Source: Sternotherus odoratus
Taxonomy: Eukaryota; Chordata; Testudines; Kinosternidae
DNA: 64,000 nucleotides
Reading direction: 5' to 3'
Assembly: GCA_032164245.1 (NCBI GenBank)
Contig: JAVMKO010000021.1
Span: 13,584,285 to 13,648,284, forward strand
Shown here: one piece after another, positions 12,201 through 23,051 of the stretch
Position numbering within the stretch: position 1 is the stretch's first letter
Layout: each line of letters opens with the position of its first letter
Program-made: the position numbers and the translations under genes
The notes under the pieces: model-generated
What the model saw: the letters and a program-made list of their open reading frames with translations, nothing else
Databases searched by the model: none
Told to the model about the DNA's origin: nothing

Positions 12201-13404
12201 GGACTAATCTCAGCAGAACATATGAGACTTATTTCATTAACATGTGTCAGTGCATTGAAATGGCAGCTTTTGTCCAAGCATTTCAAAGCAGAGTATTATT
12301 ATTGCACTGATAAAGAGGCAATTTTTACATAAAGCAAAATAAGTAACGATTTTGGATTCAGTAATCTTTTAACCAAACACCATAGAAATCTAAACAAGTG
12401 GCAATTGTTTCTCGTATTTCAAATAAAAAAGGCATCTTTCCTCGAAGTAAATCATCACTAACTCCACAGAGACTGTTATAAGGGACTATAAAAATGATAC
12501 AGAGCACCACACCGAGTGCAAGGCTAAGCTGGTATAAAGGTAAAATAAAGCAAAACTAGAGCCCTTATGACTCATCCCCTGCACTTTCAGCGTAGCCTCC
12601 TCCGAGGGAATAGCCACAAGCAGCCCTGGCGATCAGGCTCCACCAAAGAGGGGGTGGGTATTTACTCATGGATTTTTGCATTGTGGCATAGTATTGCCAA
12701 TGCCCAGCAGAAGTTTTTTCAACTTTTTTGATTCACTGAACATTTCCTAAAAAATTGTTTTCAATTGGACTCACAACTGGGGTGGGTTTTGGGTTTTTTT
12801 GAGTTTGTTGGAATTGTCAGTAAGCCAAAAAGTCTGTCAAAGTCACATGACGAAGTCTTTTATCCACCCAGCTCTGCCCCTTGGGAAGCAAATCGTGGAT
12901 TTTTAAGGTGATTAAAAAAAACTGAAGCCAAGATCTAAATATGTTTGTCTCCAACACTCTGAGCAAATCCTTGCATTAGTCTCCTCTTGTGTCACACCTA
13001 AGGCTGGAAGCCAGTGGTGACAGAACTGGACAGGTTGGCATTGGATAGGTGCCTTTGGAGAGTGAGTACCAGCATGGGGGGGGGGGGGCTGGTCTCTGCT
13101 AGGGTATCTCCTAACACAATTACATGCTTTCCCATGAACCCGTTCTGCCCTGTGGCAGAGCCAGGGAAGTCTGAGTTCTCTGGATACTGCTGTGATTTCC
13201 TCCCAGAACTTTTCATTCATGCAAGAACAAGCACTGGAAGGGCCCAGGTTTCCCCTTTGAATAGGTCTGAGGGTGCTGCTCCCACCAGGAACAGAGCAGA
13301 ATCACAAGAGCCAGCGTGGGCCTTCATCACCCTCTACTGACTGCACCATGTAAAGTACATTATGAATCCATTGCTGACTTCAGCTAATGGGTATCGTGTC
13401 CCAA
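6236..13404. other. Long unassigned non-coding stretch
   Basis: No host exon, RNA gene or confident repeat could be supported across about 7 kb. Frames such as 6806-7177 (minus), 9616-9885 and 10256-10492 are short and motif-free. The interval 9180-9600 and the purine-rich interval 9930-10310 may be old repeats that I cannot name. The block at 12700-12830 has the AAAATTG/TTTTTT style of the AT-rich element family but no termini. A run of 13 G lies at 13076-13088. Confidence 0.45.
13076..13088 (+). repeat. Poly-G run (13 bases)
   Basis: A homopolymer of 13 consecutive G bases. Such runs are length-unstable and prone to sequencing error, so the exact count should be treated with care. Confidence 0.9.
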
Positions 13405-13455
13405 ACGTGCCCCATTGAAATCAATGGGAGCTTTGCCATTGACTTAAATGGAACC
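13405..13455. repeat. Short palindromic element fragment (CCATTGA-TCAATGG type)
   Basis: CCCATTGAAATCAATGGG is a perfect 18-base palindrome, followed by AGCTTTGCCATTGACTTAAATGG. The core belongs to the short palindromic, MITE-like repeats common in turtle and crocodilian DNA that carry the ATTGAAGTCAATGG motif. Related copies lie at 23741, 24394, 26840 and 51070. Confidence 0.5.
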
Positions 13456-14257
13456 CGGATTTAAGCACTGATGTTTTAATGAAGCAAGAGGCTTGTTCTA
13501 TTTGACCCAGAAATTAAAACCTTGTAGAGGACACCACTAAGGGTGATGTTACATGTACAAAGAAGAATATTTAAATCATTAATACATTTGGAACCGTAGT
13601 GAGCTCCTATTTAGCCCAGGTACAATGATTAAAGTCACATAATGGACTATGACTAAAAATATTTTTCTCAAGACTGTATGTAAATTGTGTAGCAAAATGT
13701 GCTTGAAGCCAAAAAGTGGATCTATTCTATGATGGATAATGTTGAGATATAAATTAATTCACCTGAATTTCATCTAACAGCATAGTGACAGGATATTGAT
13801 ATATTTTTTTACATAATCTGCAAAGAAGATTCTCCATGCAGATGTTTTCTGACTTTGTTCTGATTTAATCCTCTTTATTTATGGCACCATTGTACAAGTG
13901 TATTATTTTCTCTGTTTCCTCCTGCCATTCTATCTCAATGCGCCTGATACTTCTGATCTTATCAGAACTTTTAAGAAAGGACAATGAAGTACATTTGTGT
14001 CATTTCCCACTTTGATATGAAAGGAGGAGAGAGAAAGGAAATAGCTGCTGAAGAACAAAATACTCAAATGATCTGTTTTAAAAATAACATTAAAGATCTT
14101 TAGGATGCCTCCTTCAAAACATTCTGTTAAGAGACAATTTTGTTTTGTGCCGCTTTCTTGTCTTTTCTCGTCCTTTGGTGTCATTGTGGAGGAGGTTTGC
14201 AAGGAAATCAGGACTCATTTCTTCAAGTAGAGCTGCCATTTTTATTTAATTATTTTT
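13456..14257. other. Unassigned AT-rich stretch
   Basis: AT-rich, repeat-poor and without coding signs. Some parts (13560-13880) resemble plain unique vertebrate non-coding DNA. No function can be assigned. Confidence 0.45.
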
Positions 14258-14540
14258 TTAGGAATAGTTTAGATGCCAAAAAGGCTGTTTGGGGTCAAAT
14301 TCAGTGAATAGTTTCAGCTGAAAAAAAATGGTGAAAAAATTCCAGTAAACGCAAAACATTTTGCCTTTTTGTTTTGAAGAGTTTCAAACAAAAGGGTTAA
14401 ACAATGTCCCAAAATGATCCCAAACATTCAGTTTTCAACCCAAAACAGTGTTTTGTTTGTGTTTTATTTCAATGAGAAAAAAAAATGTCATTTGGGGCCA
14501 GCCTGGAAGTAAATTTTCGGCAGGTTTTTCCATAGAACCA
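14258..14540. mobile_element. AT-rich inverted-repeat type element, copy
   Basis: It contains AATAGTTTAG at the left, then GTTTCAGCTGAAAAAAAATGG, AAAACATTTTGCC, TTTTGTTTTGAAGAG and CCAAAATG words characteristic of this family. It ends near a TTTTTCCATAG segment. Termini are not clean. Confidence 0.45.
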
Positions 14541-15548
14541 AAACAATCACTTGTTCACCCAGCTCGATCTCAATCTCCACATGAGCCTGCTGCTGATCCC
14601 AGCTTCATCCTAATGTCAGACCCTCTGTCCCAGCACCCATAGATCCCAGAGAGGTGGCAGAGGACTGGGGGTGTCAGTAGCTGGAGTCTGTCTCCTTTCA
14701 GGTGTCCTCGGTTGTCTCCTAGCTGCTTTGTTATTTCCTCTCCTCGTGTTTTACGCGAGTGGTGAGGGGAGAGGCTTGTTTCTTCCTCTGCTGGCAAGCT
14801 GCTGCAAGATTCCAATGTCACATCAGCCAGCCAATCAGAATGGGACCGAGGGAATAATAGTTGGCTAATGAATGTGAACTTTGTTGGGTAGCTGGTGGGA
14901 TGGTTCAGCTTGTTGCTCCTGGGCATTTCCAGTGGAAGGAGCCATGCAAGGTCATTGCTCCTACCAGCCCCTGAACCATTTTTTCATGAGATGTTAGAGA
15001 ACTGACAATAATCCTACCCAGGAGAGACGTCCGTGGGAGGCAGGGCTACCCGGGGCGCTCTCTCCTCAGGACATTCACAGCCTGATTTCACAGAGAAAAT
15101 TGAGTAACTGCAGCTCCAGGAGCAGTGGGTGCCCACCAGGCTCCTGCCAGCCTTAGCAAGGGGCACCCTGTCTCCAGTGCAATGGCAAAGGCAGGGGGAC
15201 AACGTGGAACTGGAGCTCGGTCCGAGAACGTCATGTCAGTTTGGGAGGAGCTTTCCATTCCTGCTCCAGTGCTCCCCAAGAGCCTCTAAGTGTCTTACAT
15301 CCTAGTGCAGGTATCCCACTACAAAAGGGTCCATTGCCCAGAGACAAGCCCAGTCAGGGCCAACAGCCCCTGTGGATGCTCCGTGATCATTCCTCTCACA
15401 CACAAACCAAATAAGGCAGCAGCTGGAGTCTCTGAATAGTTTCTTGCTCCACATGCAACTTTTTCTGTCATGATAGTGAGGCAATTCCACTGAGACACTT
15501 AGCACGTAGCACCGTGTCTCCCTTTCATGACATTCTGGGTGTGGTGTC
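14541..15548. other. Unassigned non-coding stretch
   Basis: Moderately GC-rich. A 118-codon minus frame (14570-14926) and shorter overlapping plus frames lack recognisable motifs. The plus frame at 14671-14868 encodes a hydrophobic run that could pass for a signal peptide, but there is no further support for a gene. Confidence 0.45.
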
Positions 15549-15611
<63 letters not shown>

Positions 15612-15620
15612 CATACACCC

Positions 15621-15697
<77 letters not shown>
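15549..15697 (+). repeat. (ATCT)n tetranucleotide microsatellite
   Basis: Two blocks of perfect ATCT/TCTA repeats, 15549-15611 and 15621-15697, are separated by a roughly ten-base interruption (CCATACACCC). Because 4 and 3 share no factor, the translated frames read as a repeating Tyr-Leu-Ser-Ile. That open frame is an artefact of the repeat, not a protein gene. The length suggests an unstable, polymorphic locus. Confidence 0.98.
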
Positions 15698-17055
15698 GTT
15701 TTCTCTAAAGCACCCCTCTCCCAGTATCTAACCCTTGTGTCCACTTTAACCCATGGGAATGACTTCATAATGTCAGAGGTTTCTACGCTGGAGGTAATTG
15801 GTGGACCAACTGAGGAGCTCTCTTTAAGGAACTGAACTTCAGTCATGATTCTTCTGCCTTCAAGGGCATTTAGAAAATTGCAAGGCTCCTTTCATCCATG
15901 GTCACTGTAGTTCCAACCCCAGTGACTATCTGTTCAGATACAAGGATGCTCCTTTCAGCCACATACACGGTTCTGTTCTAATCTATGCCTGCTATTCTGT
16001 AATCTATCTGATCTAATTATCCCAATTATCCTACACATGCAGCTCCAAGCCCAGATAGACTTTATGGCCTAACGATCTATCTGTACTGGGCAGACAAAGT
16101 ATAAAACTTTTCTTCTGGTTAGTGCTAAACTAATCTGCCTCGCAGGTAAGTTTACAATTTGTCATGCAGCCCGGCACTTGGGTTATAAATGTTTCATTTT
16201 GCTGCTGTTTCGGTCACTCTGCTTTGCAGGATTGATATCAATCCTCATTCAAATCAAAGTTCTTCTCAAACATGCTCCAGTGAAGTGGAATTTGCTGCTA
16301 AATAAGGTGTTATTAACCTAGCTCTCCAGTTCCAGGCAAGGAATAAGCTTTGCCACTGAAACTGTTCTTCACTGATGAACTCTGCTTAAATAGCGATTAG
16401 CAGACATTCCAGTAGCAAGACAAATGCAAAGCCTGTGACCTTTCAAGCTGCAGACACACATTTAAAATCTAAATGCATTTTCTATTGCTTGTTCCAGGCA
16501 TCCACCAAACAGTGATTTTTTACGGCTCTTCTCTTCAACATGTCATTTTTAATTGTTTCCATTTCTGTTTCCTTTGGTTTTACTCCCTCATCTGCATGAA
16601 GCTGTCTCAGCCCATTTTTGAAAATAGATGTATTCAGCCCTGGACAGTCCTATTCTTTAGGCCTAGTGTTGGTCACTGTCCAAGACATGAGAATGTCAAC
16701 CTTGTTGTACAAGTCTGGATATTTCAATGGCATGATATACACTAGCCAGGATTGTGTAAACTGTTCAAAATAGAACCAGTTCTTTTAATGCCAAACCTTT
16801 TCTGATGGGTTTGCAAGCCCAACATTTCCCAAAGAGATGGTTTTGAATGAACCTGGGTTTCCACAGGTTGTATCTTCCTGGAAATCCACAGGCAGTTCTT
16901 GCATATGAGGCGTTTGCTCAAACTCGTTTAGGCACACATGGGTTGGGTGCAAACAGAAGCAGCAATAGTGCCCATACTGGAATATGTAGTGCCATCTGAC
17001 GTGCCCTATGGGATGTTACCTATTGACATTTTTCCCCCTCAAACTGCATCTAACA
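15698..17055. other. Unassigned non-coding stretch
   Basis: No gene or recognised repeat. A 90-codon plus frame at 16473-16745 is rich in Phe and Cys and motif-free. Confidence 0.45.
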
Positions 17056-17059
17056 TCAT

Positions 17060-17284
17060 TCATTCTAGTGCACTTTGGTAACCAAAAAGAAACATTTGGG
17101 AGGGGAGGGGGAGAGAGATCCAACATTTCAGATTTTGTGGGGAAACAATCAGTTTTCAAAAATCAAAACTGGGTGAAGATTCTATTTTTTGACAAAAAAC
17201 TAAAACTTTAATCAAAACTAAAATTTCATCGTGAAAAATATTTTTTTTAACTGAGTGGGAAATTTTTGACTAGTTCTATGATAT
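17060..17284. mobile_element. AT-rich inverted-repeat type element, copy with one end
   Basis: Words such as CAGTTTTCAAAAATCAAAACTG and TGAAAAATATTTTTTT fill the stretch. The right end, TTTTTGACTAGTTCTATG, reads in reverse as TAGAACTAGTCAAAAA, close to the TAGAGC(T/C)GGTCAA terminus of the copy at 57455. The left end is not resolved and is interrupted by a G-rich block at 17098-17115. Confidence 0.55.
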
Positions 17285-17837
17285 AACAAACAAAGAGAAA
17301 ATACAACCATGATGCTGCTTTGTGTCCACATGTGGTAATATAAGAGAGGAACAGACGTATGCCACAAGCCAGCTTATCTGGCCAGCTGTGTGCAGCATGT
17401 GCTACAATCATGTGTTCCTCACCTGCCTCTTGTTCAGCCATGAAAGCTCAATGCAGAGGAGCAAACCTTACCAGTCAGAAAATCTAATGTCATTTTCCAC
17501 ACATGCAAGAATATGACTTTACAGACCATATTGCAGAGGCAAACTGTGCTTTTGTACAGTGATCACTAAAGTGAGATAATGCAAAGAGAACATATGCTGT
17601 CTTTGAAGGCTCCTGGGGAGACAATGGGGACGGGGGGAGGGGATGCTGGGCCTGTGTTTAGTCAGGCACAGCACAACCTTTACCTACTGCTGTAAATTTC
17701 CTCTGACAACATTTTTACGTTAGTTTTGTCTTTCCACTCTCAGACAGCACCAGCTTCTAATGCAAACCCTATGTCTATTCAGTCTGCACAGCAAAATAAC
17801 AGAATTTCTCATGTAAAAGGGTGGATGAGGCAAATAG
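17285..17837. other. Unassigned stretch with a G-rich motif
   Basis: No coding signs. The four G-tracts at 17627-17650 (GGGG, GGGGGG, GGGG, GGG with short gaps) fit the pattern for an intramolecular G-quadruplex on the plus strand. Confidence 0.5.
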
Positions 17838-17905
17838 ATGGAGTAGCCTGGAAGTAAGGCATAGGACAGGAAAGCAGAAGACATGAGTCTATTCCCAGCT
17901 CTGCA
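17838..17905 (+). mobile_element. CORE-SINE/MIR head fragment
   Basis: GGAGTAGCCTGGAAGTAAGG followed by GACATGAGTCTATTCCCAGCTCTG matches the tRNA-derived head of amniote CORE-SINEs: an A-box region, then GA-x-x-x-GGTTC-AATTCCC-GCTCTG at the B-box. The B-box here is worn (GAGTCTATTCC). The core and tail are missing or too decayed to see. Confidence 0.5.
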
Positions 17906-18094
17906 TGTAGATGTGTTAATGCTTAAATACCACGGCAGTGAGGAAAGCCACAGAAATGTCTTTGTGAACAACTGAAATCTTGTACGTTATTTATTTGTAC
18001 CATAAATTCTCTTGAACGATAACAATAACACTTCCAGTTGAACGGGCTTGTTACTACAATAGTATATTAACCATTAGCTGCACCTGGGCAGAGA

Positions 18095-18522
18095 ACAGAA
18101 ATTCCATTTCACAGAGCATTTTGAGATTTCAAAATTTGTTTTCATCCCAATTCAGAAGAAAACCTGAAAATTGTGAAATTTTCCATGAAAGAATTTTTTT
18201 AAAAAATCAGATCAATCAAAACGTTTCATTTCTAACAAACCAAAATGTTTCCTTTCTTTTTCAATGTTTTGAATTTATTATAATCTAAAATAATTTCAAA
18301 ACAAAAAGTCATTTTGAAAGAACGAAATCAAAACGTTCCATTCCAAAAATGTCAGAATCGGATATTTCAACATTTGTCTAAACATTTTTCCATTTTTTCC
18401 CCTCTGAAATGAAATTTCAGCAATATTGACGTGGTTTCATGAAGCATTTTGATTTTGATGGAACTGCGCTTTCTGACAGAAAACTCTTCTATTGACATTT
18501 TTCTGAGCAGCTCCACTTTTGT
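18095..18522. mobile_element. AT-rich inverted-repeat type element, long copy
   Basis: About 430 bases of AAAATTT/AAACGTTTC/TTTTGAAA words, including near-repeats CAAAACGTTTCATTTC and CAAAACGTTCCATTCC. The right end TTTTTCTGAGCAGCTCCA reads in reverse as TGGAGCTGCTCAGAAAAA, similar to the GAGCTGAGCAGA left end of the 40472 copy. The left end near GCAGAGAACAGAAATTCC is less clear. Confidence 0.55.
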
Positions 18523-18774
18523 CTATTTAAACAGACTAACTGTAGAAGATATTCTGTAACTTAAGGTAATAACCCAACAAAAACCAAGTCACTGACGAGC
18601 CCGGGTAATATTAAGCCGTAGGTGCATACCATGGGCCACAGAACTTCACAGGTGTCCTGAGCTTGGGCTCCTTACTCAGGAAAACTTACCAATGAGGTCA
18701 GTGGGAAACTTGCCTGATTATACAAAGTCAGATCAGTTCATGAATCTAAAGCTGATAAATATCTGTTTAATGCT

Positions 18775-18960
18775 ATCATGATCAAGTGGTTTGAGCACCA
18801 GACAGTCAGTCAGGGCTGGGTTGCTCCTGGCTCTGCCGCTGAACTGTGTGACTTTGAATGAGTTCCTTCCCCTCACTGTCTCAGTTCCTCATCTGTGAAA
18901 TGGGGATAATGATCCTTAGTGGTGAAGTATTTTCAGAAAGGATGAGGAGCAGTACAGCAG
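18775..18960 (+). mobile_element. MIR/CORE-SINE copy
   Basis: It shows the ordered MIR landmarks: a tRNA-like head (AAGTGGTTTGAGCACCAGAC), CTGGCTCTGCCGCTGAACTGTGTGACTTTG, then the core CTCACTGTCTCAGTTCCTCA and CTGTGAAATGGGGATAATGAT. This is an ancient, immobile amniote SINE in plus orientation. Confidence 0.85.
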
Positions 18961-19042
18961 CCCTCTTCCCCCAGATATTGAGCCTAACTTTAAAATTAGG
19001 CTTTTGAATATGTGTCGCAAATTACTGGGCTTGTTATAGGCA

Positions 19043-19132
19043 TAACTGGATAAAATTCTAAGGCCTGTGTTATTCAAGTCAGACTAAATGATCTAAAGGT
19101 TCGGCCTTAAAATGAATGACTCTATGAATATA
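19043..19132 (+). mobile_element. CR1 LINE 3' tail, plus strand
   Basis: ACTGGATAAAATTCTAAGGC, CTGTGTTATTCAAGTCAGAC, TAAATGATCTAAAGG and ATGACTCTATGAATA match, in order, the last 90 bases of amniote CR1, ending in its ATTCTATGA-type tail. It is severely 5'-truncated, as is usual for CR1, and diverged, so it is an old copy. Confidence 0.7.
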
Positions 19133-19793
19133 TCTTGCTGAAGAGCGGCCTATCTGAGAGCTAAAAGCTGTGATTATTAGTTTTTAAATTTATAAAACTT
19201 TAGAATGGCCAAACTGAACTGCAAGTTTCAGTGGAAATTAGGAGTCTTTAACAAAGATGTACATCTCTCCACTCTACCTTGTCACAAACAAGGACATGAT
19301 AATTAGATATATCTTTAAAGGACAAAATGATTTTATTTGTTTCCCTGCCAGTTTTCATAAGACCATCAGTCATTCCTCACAGAGATAGCATTTTTATGTA
19401 CATTGACAGGATAAATTATATGGTTCTCATTCCAGCAAATCAACATTACTATGACATTATCTTTTGCAAAATGATGCTTGCGCACATCATAAATTCCAAT
19501 CAGGTTTATTAGATCTGGCTTTTCTTCACATATTTATTTTATCCAAAGTTGTGGTGTTTTTTTTCTAATATGGAATTGGGCGGGGGGGATTTTATGTAAA
19601 ACAAAACCACTGAATTAATGCCTTTGATGTTCACAGACTTTTCATTATGGGGAGTTACTTGGTCTGACCATAATACACAGTGATAAATGCTAGATGAATG
19701 CTCACTCAGAGATATTATGACATTGATGATGAATGGAAGCCTCTGAGGGTGCTTTGTAAGACTGAGAAAAGAGACAATTTAATCTGAGCTTTT
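19133..19793. other. Unassigned AT-rich stretch
   Basis: No gene or repeat recognised. The sequence is AT-rich and appears single-copy. It contains a C-GGGGGGG run at 19579-19587 but no other notable structure. Confidence 0.45.
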
Positions 19794-20115
19794 AGAGCTA
19801 TTCAGGAAACAGGTTTTTTTCCTTTTTATTTTCGTCATTTTCCTGCATTGTTTGAAGGTTTCCATCAAAAAAATGAAAATTGAAAAATGTCAGTTTTAAA
19901 CAACTGAAAGTGAAAATTTTCCTAATTTGGGGGGGGGGGGGAGGCTTGCAAGTGAAAACCAAAAAAAATTAGTGAATCAGACAGCTATTTTGGTTTTTGA
20001 CAAACAACCTAAATTATTTAGTCAGAAACAGATGATTCCCATGGAAATTTCAGTTTTGATGAAAAGCCCATTTTTTGGTTAAAAAAAAATCAAATGTTGA
20101 CCCTATCTAATAGTT
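19794..20115. mobile_element. AT-rich inverted-repeat type element, copy with poly-G
   Basis: It begins TAGAGCTATTCAGGAAAC, matching the family terminus, and continues with AAAATGAAAATTGAAAAATG, CAGTTTTAAACAACTG and TTTTTGGTTAAAAAAAAATC. A 13-base G run interrupts it at 19929-19941. The right end, near GTTGACCCTATCTAATAG, is worn. Confidence 0.55.
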
Positions 20116-20312
20116 TTAACTCAGCAAACTAGACTAACCACCTTGATTGATGTCGACAGCACAGCTTGAACCTGGAAGTCACGTTAAGCACATGAGATTC
20201 TATCATTCAGGCTAAAAGACTAATTCTATTAACTGAAGTCAACAAACACCTCATGAAACTCATCTTTAATTCCTCCATGATGAGGGAACAAAGACCCAAA
20301 CCCATAGATTGC

Positions 20313-20527
20313 ATTGGGAGGCAGTGTGGCCTAGTGGATAGCCTACTATGCTGTTGTACCAGAGAACTGCATTCTATTCCTAATTCTGCCACTAGGTGAC
20401 CTTGGGCCCTTCATTTCTCCGTGCCTGAGTTTTTCAAGCTGTACAATGGGGATAATGATATTCACCTCCTTTGTAAAGTGCTTTGAGAACTATGGAAGAA
20501 AAGCACTATATAAAACAGGATATTGTA
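20313..20527 (+). mobile_element. MIR/CORE-SINE copy, near full length
   Basis: The order is GGGAGGCAGTGTGGCCTAGTGG (tRNA head with A-box), CTGCATTCTATTCCTAATTC (worn B-box), TGCCACTAGGTGACCTTGGG, GTGCCTGAGTTTTTCAAGC, TACAATGGGGATAATGATA, then GTAAAGTGCTTTGAGAACTA. This matches the MIR consensus from 5' head to 3' L2-like tail. It is the best-preserved MIR-type copy in the window. Confidence 0.9.
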
Positions 20528-22487
20528 TTCTATTATTTTTACTGTGTCAGCTTTCGAGGTTAAGTGGTAAGTGAGTAGAGACATCAGATAACCAGGCTCA
20601 GTCATTTTATCAATCAAAATTAAAGTGGCATTGTACAAAAGGTTAATAGATTATCAATCTGAGAACAATCTTGCAGCCATTTCATCTTTACTCCATTCCA
20701 AATTATACATATTTGTTTTCCTGTTGTTTATGACACATACAAAATTCCATACATTCAGCACCTTTTCATTTCTAGGTTTTGTACATAACATTCCAGATGT
20801 TGGTGGACTATAGAGACATCTGCAATAACTGTACCTTGCGCACTGTTCATATTGGGGGAACCTCAGTAACATACATCTTGCTTTTGGCAGAGTTTGTCAG
20901 TGGAAGATGCGGGTGTTCAGCACATCTCAGGACCGGTTATCAGCAAAAGAGCCCAGATAATTATTATCATTATTTTACGTACTGGTTTCCACAATGTGCT
21001 AGGCATTTTCTCAGACATTTTGTCAACAAATATTTGAAGAAAACCTTTGCAGTAGAGAAATTGTCCATCTTTGCACCATGCCTGGGCCCCCTGTTCTGTT
21101 GGAAAAATACAAATCCCCGAGATGATTCACTGAAACCACCAAATAAACTCATGTATAATGAAGACATGAAACCTCGGAGGGTTGTAAATGTCACTGCAAG
21201 TTAAGAGGGCTGCCGCAAGGCAAAATACCTGAAAATGAGATTTAGAAATGAACACTATCACTGGCATTTGGCAGGGCAGGGGCCAGTTTTAGAAGCCAAG
21301 TGACAGCATCAGAAGTCCTGGTAGTTCCTGGCCAGGGTTCTCCGCAAAGTATGACTCTCTTCAAGCAGAACCCAGGGGGCCACAGTATGTTAGTAAATTA
21401 ACCAGTCTGAAATATTTCCATCACACAGTATGAACAGGTGCTACCCACGCTATCCCTACATTTCTCTTCATAACAAGGAGAGTCATTATCTCTTATTATG
21501 ACATCTGGGTTAGTGAAAAGGAATAAAGAACATGCTAAGTGCAATGTGGCAGCAATATACAGTGGTTATTGAAAGAGCAGCCTTGTGCTATTGTAGCTGA
21601 TTGGGGTGAATGGGGATTCTAAAGCATTTTTACATCACTGGTGTATAATATAGCCATAATAATATATAGAAACTCTCATTATAATATCAGATCAGTCAAT
21701 ATATGTTTTCATCAAAGGTTTTCATATTTGAGGCTAGAGATGTGGGGGATTGAATTGTTTTTAAAATTTATTTTTTCAGGAGAAAAAAGCAGAAAACATA
21801 GCATTTAGGGATGGATTTCCTTGTCCAGTACTAGAGCTGAAAGAAAACAAAGGTTTCTCAAGCCCCCGTTGCAGAAGGAAGGATGGGACAGCCAGTCTGG
21901 TGCTCTCAGTGTTGTTAACAGTTCCTGAGTCTCATCCAGGAGTGGCGATAGGTTCTCCTGCTCTGAGGGTGCACACATTCCAGTGGACTGGAGACCCTCC
22001 CAATTGGTGGAGAGTCTCCTTGCCATGTCTTACCAGCCTATTTAGAATATCTCATTTTCCCCAAAGTTTACCGTAGACTTGAAGAGTCACCAAACTGGTT
22101 CAGCATTTCTTCAGGGACAGCTATTGTTTTATGGGGATTCGAGGTTGAACAGTTTGGACAAGAGATTTCAAATGAGAATGATTTCACCAGCCTTTTTCTA
22201 ATGCTGAAGGTTTTTGTTTTCCTTTCTCATTTCTCTCATATGCATGGCGCAGCTGTGGGTAACACCCAGCTAGGGAGAGCTGAGACATGGTCACAGATGA
22301 GTTAGAAGGGAGGTGATAAGTGGGTGCTGGAGTGATGCTCTGAGGAACAGAACCAAGCAGAGCTTTCTTGTCAAAGAGAAACTCTCCAAAGTTTCTGTGT
22401 TGTTGTCAAAAGAAAATCCGGGGAGGCTGAAGAAAGAACAGAATCCTTGGTGTGACCTAACCCCAGGAACCTGAATCACTGAGGCCC
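20528..22487. other. Unassigned stretch with a 141-codon open frame
   Basis: The frame at 20779-21204 (plus) is 141 codons and has a cysteine-containing middle, but I recognise no domain. Part of it (about 20955-21040, TTATTATCATTATTTTACG then AATGTGCTAGGCATTTTCTC) looks like worn MIR/L2 sequence, which argues against a gene. No other coding or structural signal stands out. Confidence 0.4.
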
Positions 22488-22532
22488 AATGTGAATGGAT
22501 GTGTGAATGTGTACAAATGTGAATGGATGTGT
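22488..22532 (+). repeat. Duplicated 17-mer next to an LTR
   Basis: AATGTGAATGGATGTGT occurs at 22488-22504 and again at 22516-22532, separated by GAATGTGTACA. The second copy ends exactly where the LTR begins at 22533. Confidence 0.8.
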
Positions 22533-23051
22533 TGTGACGGAGTAGGAATACTGGGTGGGTGCCTCAGTTTCCCCTATGCATTTCTTGAGCATCTATGTGA
22601 AGGGATAAGGATGTGTAGCTGATGCAAAGCAGAGCCTCTCTGCAGGTGTCCATACCTGAATCTGTAATCTGACTCCAAGTGAGGGAGGGAGGTCACCTGA
22701 CCTGGCTGAGCCAGGGGGGAGGGAGGGGCTGGAGAGAGTGAGTTTCAGTTTGGGGTCGGAAGCTGGCTGGAGTCAGGCAGGAAAGAGGCAGGGAGCTTCA
22801 GGCAAGCTGGCCTAGCTCTTTGGCCCCAAAATGGATCCAGCTGAGGGGTCACACTCACTGTAGGGTCTGTGTTAGACCAGGTACAGGTCATCGAATAAAC
22901 CTCTGCTTTACTGGCTGGCTGAGAGTCACCTCTGACTGTGGAGTGGGGTGCAGAATCCACGGGCTCCCCCAGGACCCCGCTTGGGCGGGCTCGTTGGGGG
23001 AAGCGCACGGAGGGGCCGAGGTGCTGAATGTACCGAGGTACACTTGTTACA
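22533..23051 (+). mobile_element. LTR of an endogenous retrovirus-like element, 3' end uncertain
   Basis: It begins TGTGACGGAGTAGGAATACT, followed by GGTGCCTCAGTTTCCCCTAT, a known opening of turtle LTRs. A polyadenylation signal AATAAA is at 22894-22899, followed by CTGGCTGGCTGAGAGTCACC and CAGGACCCCGCTTGGGCGGG, as in the R/U5 part of the family I recall. The right end is placed at a TTGTTACA, but no target duplication was found there, so the element may be 3'-truncated. No internal viral genes or partner LTR are present nearby. G-rich tracts at 22714-22728 could form a quadruplex. Confidence 0.75.
22894..22899 (+). terminator. Polyadenylation signal of the LTR
   Basis: AATAAA lies about 360 bases into the LTR, followed within 20 bases by the T-rich CTCTGCTTTACTGG. 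This is the expected R-region arrangement. Activity is unknown. Confidence 0.6.

Noticed and set aside
14671..14868. Short frame with a signal-peptide-like hydrophobic run
   Set aside because: Only 65 codons, no conserved motif, and it overlaps a longer open frame on the other strand.
15514..15835. Open frames encoding a Tyr-Leu-Ser-Ile repeat protein
   Set aside because: Pure product of the ATCT microsatellite; no gene context.
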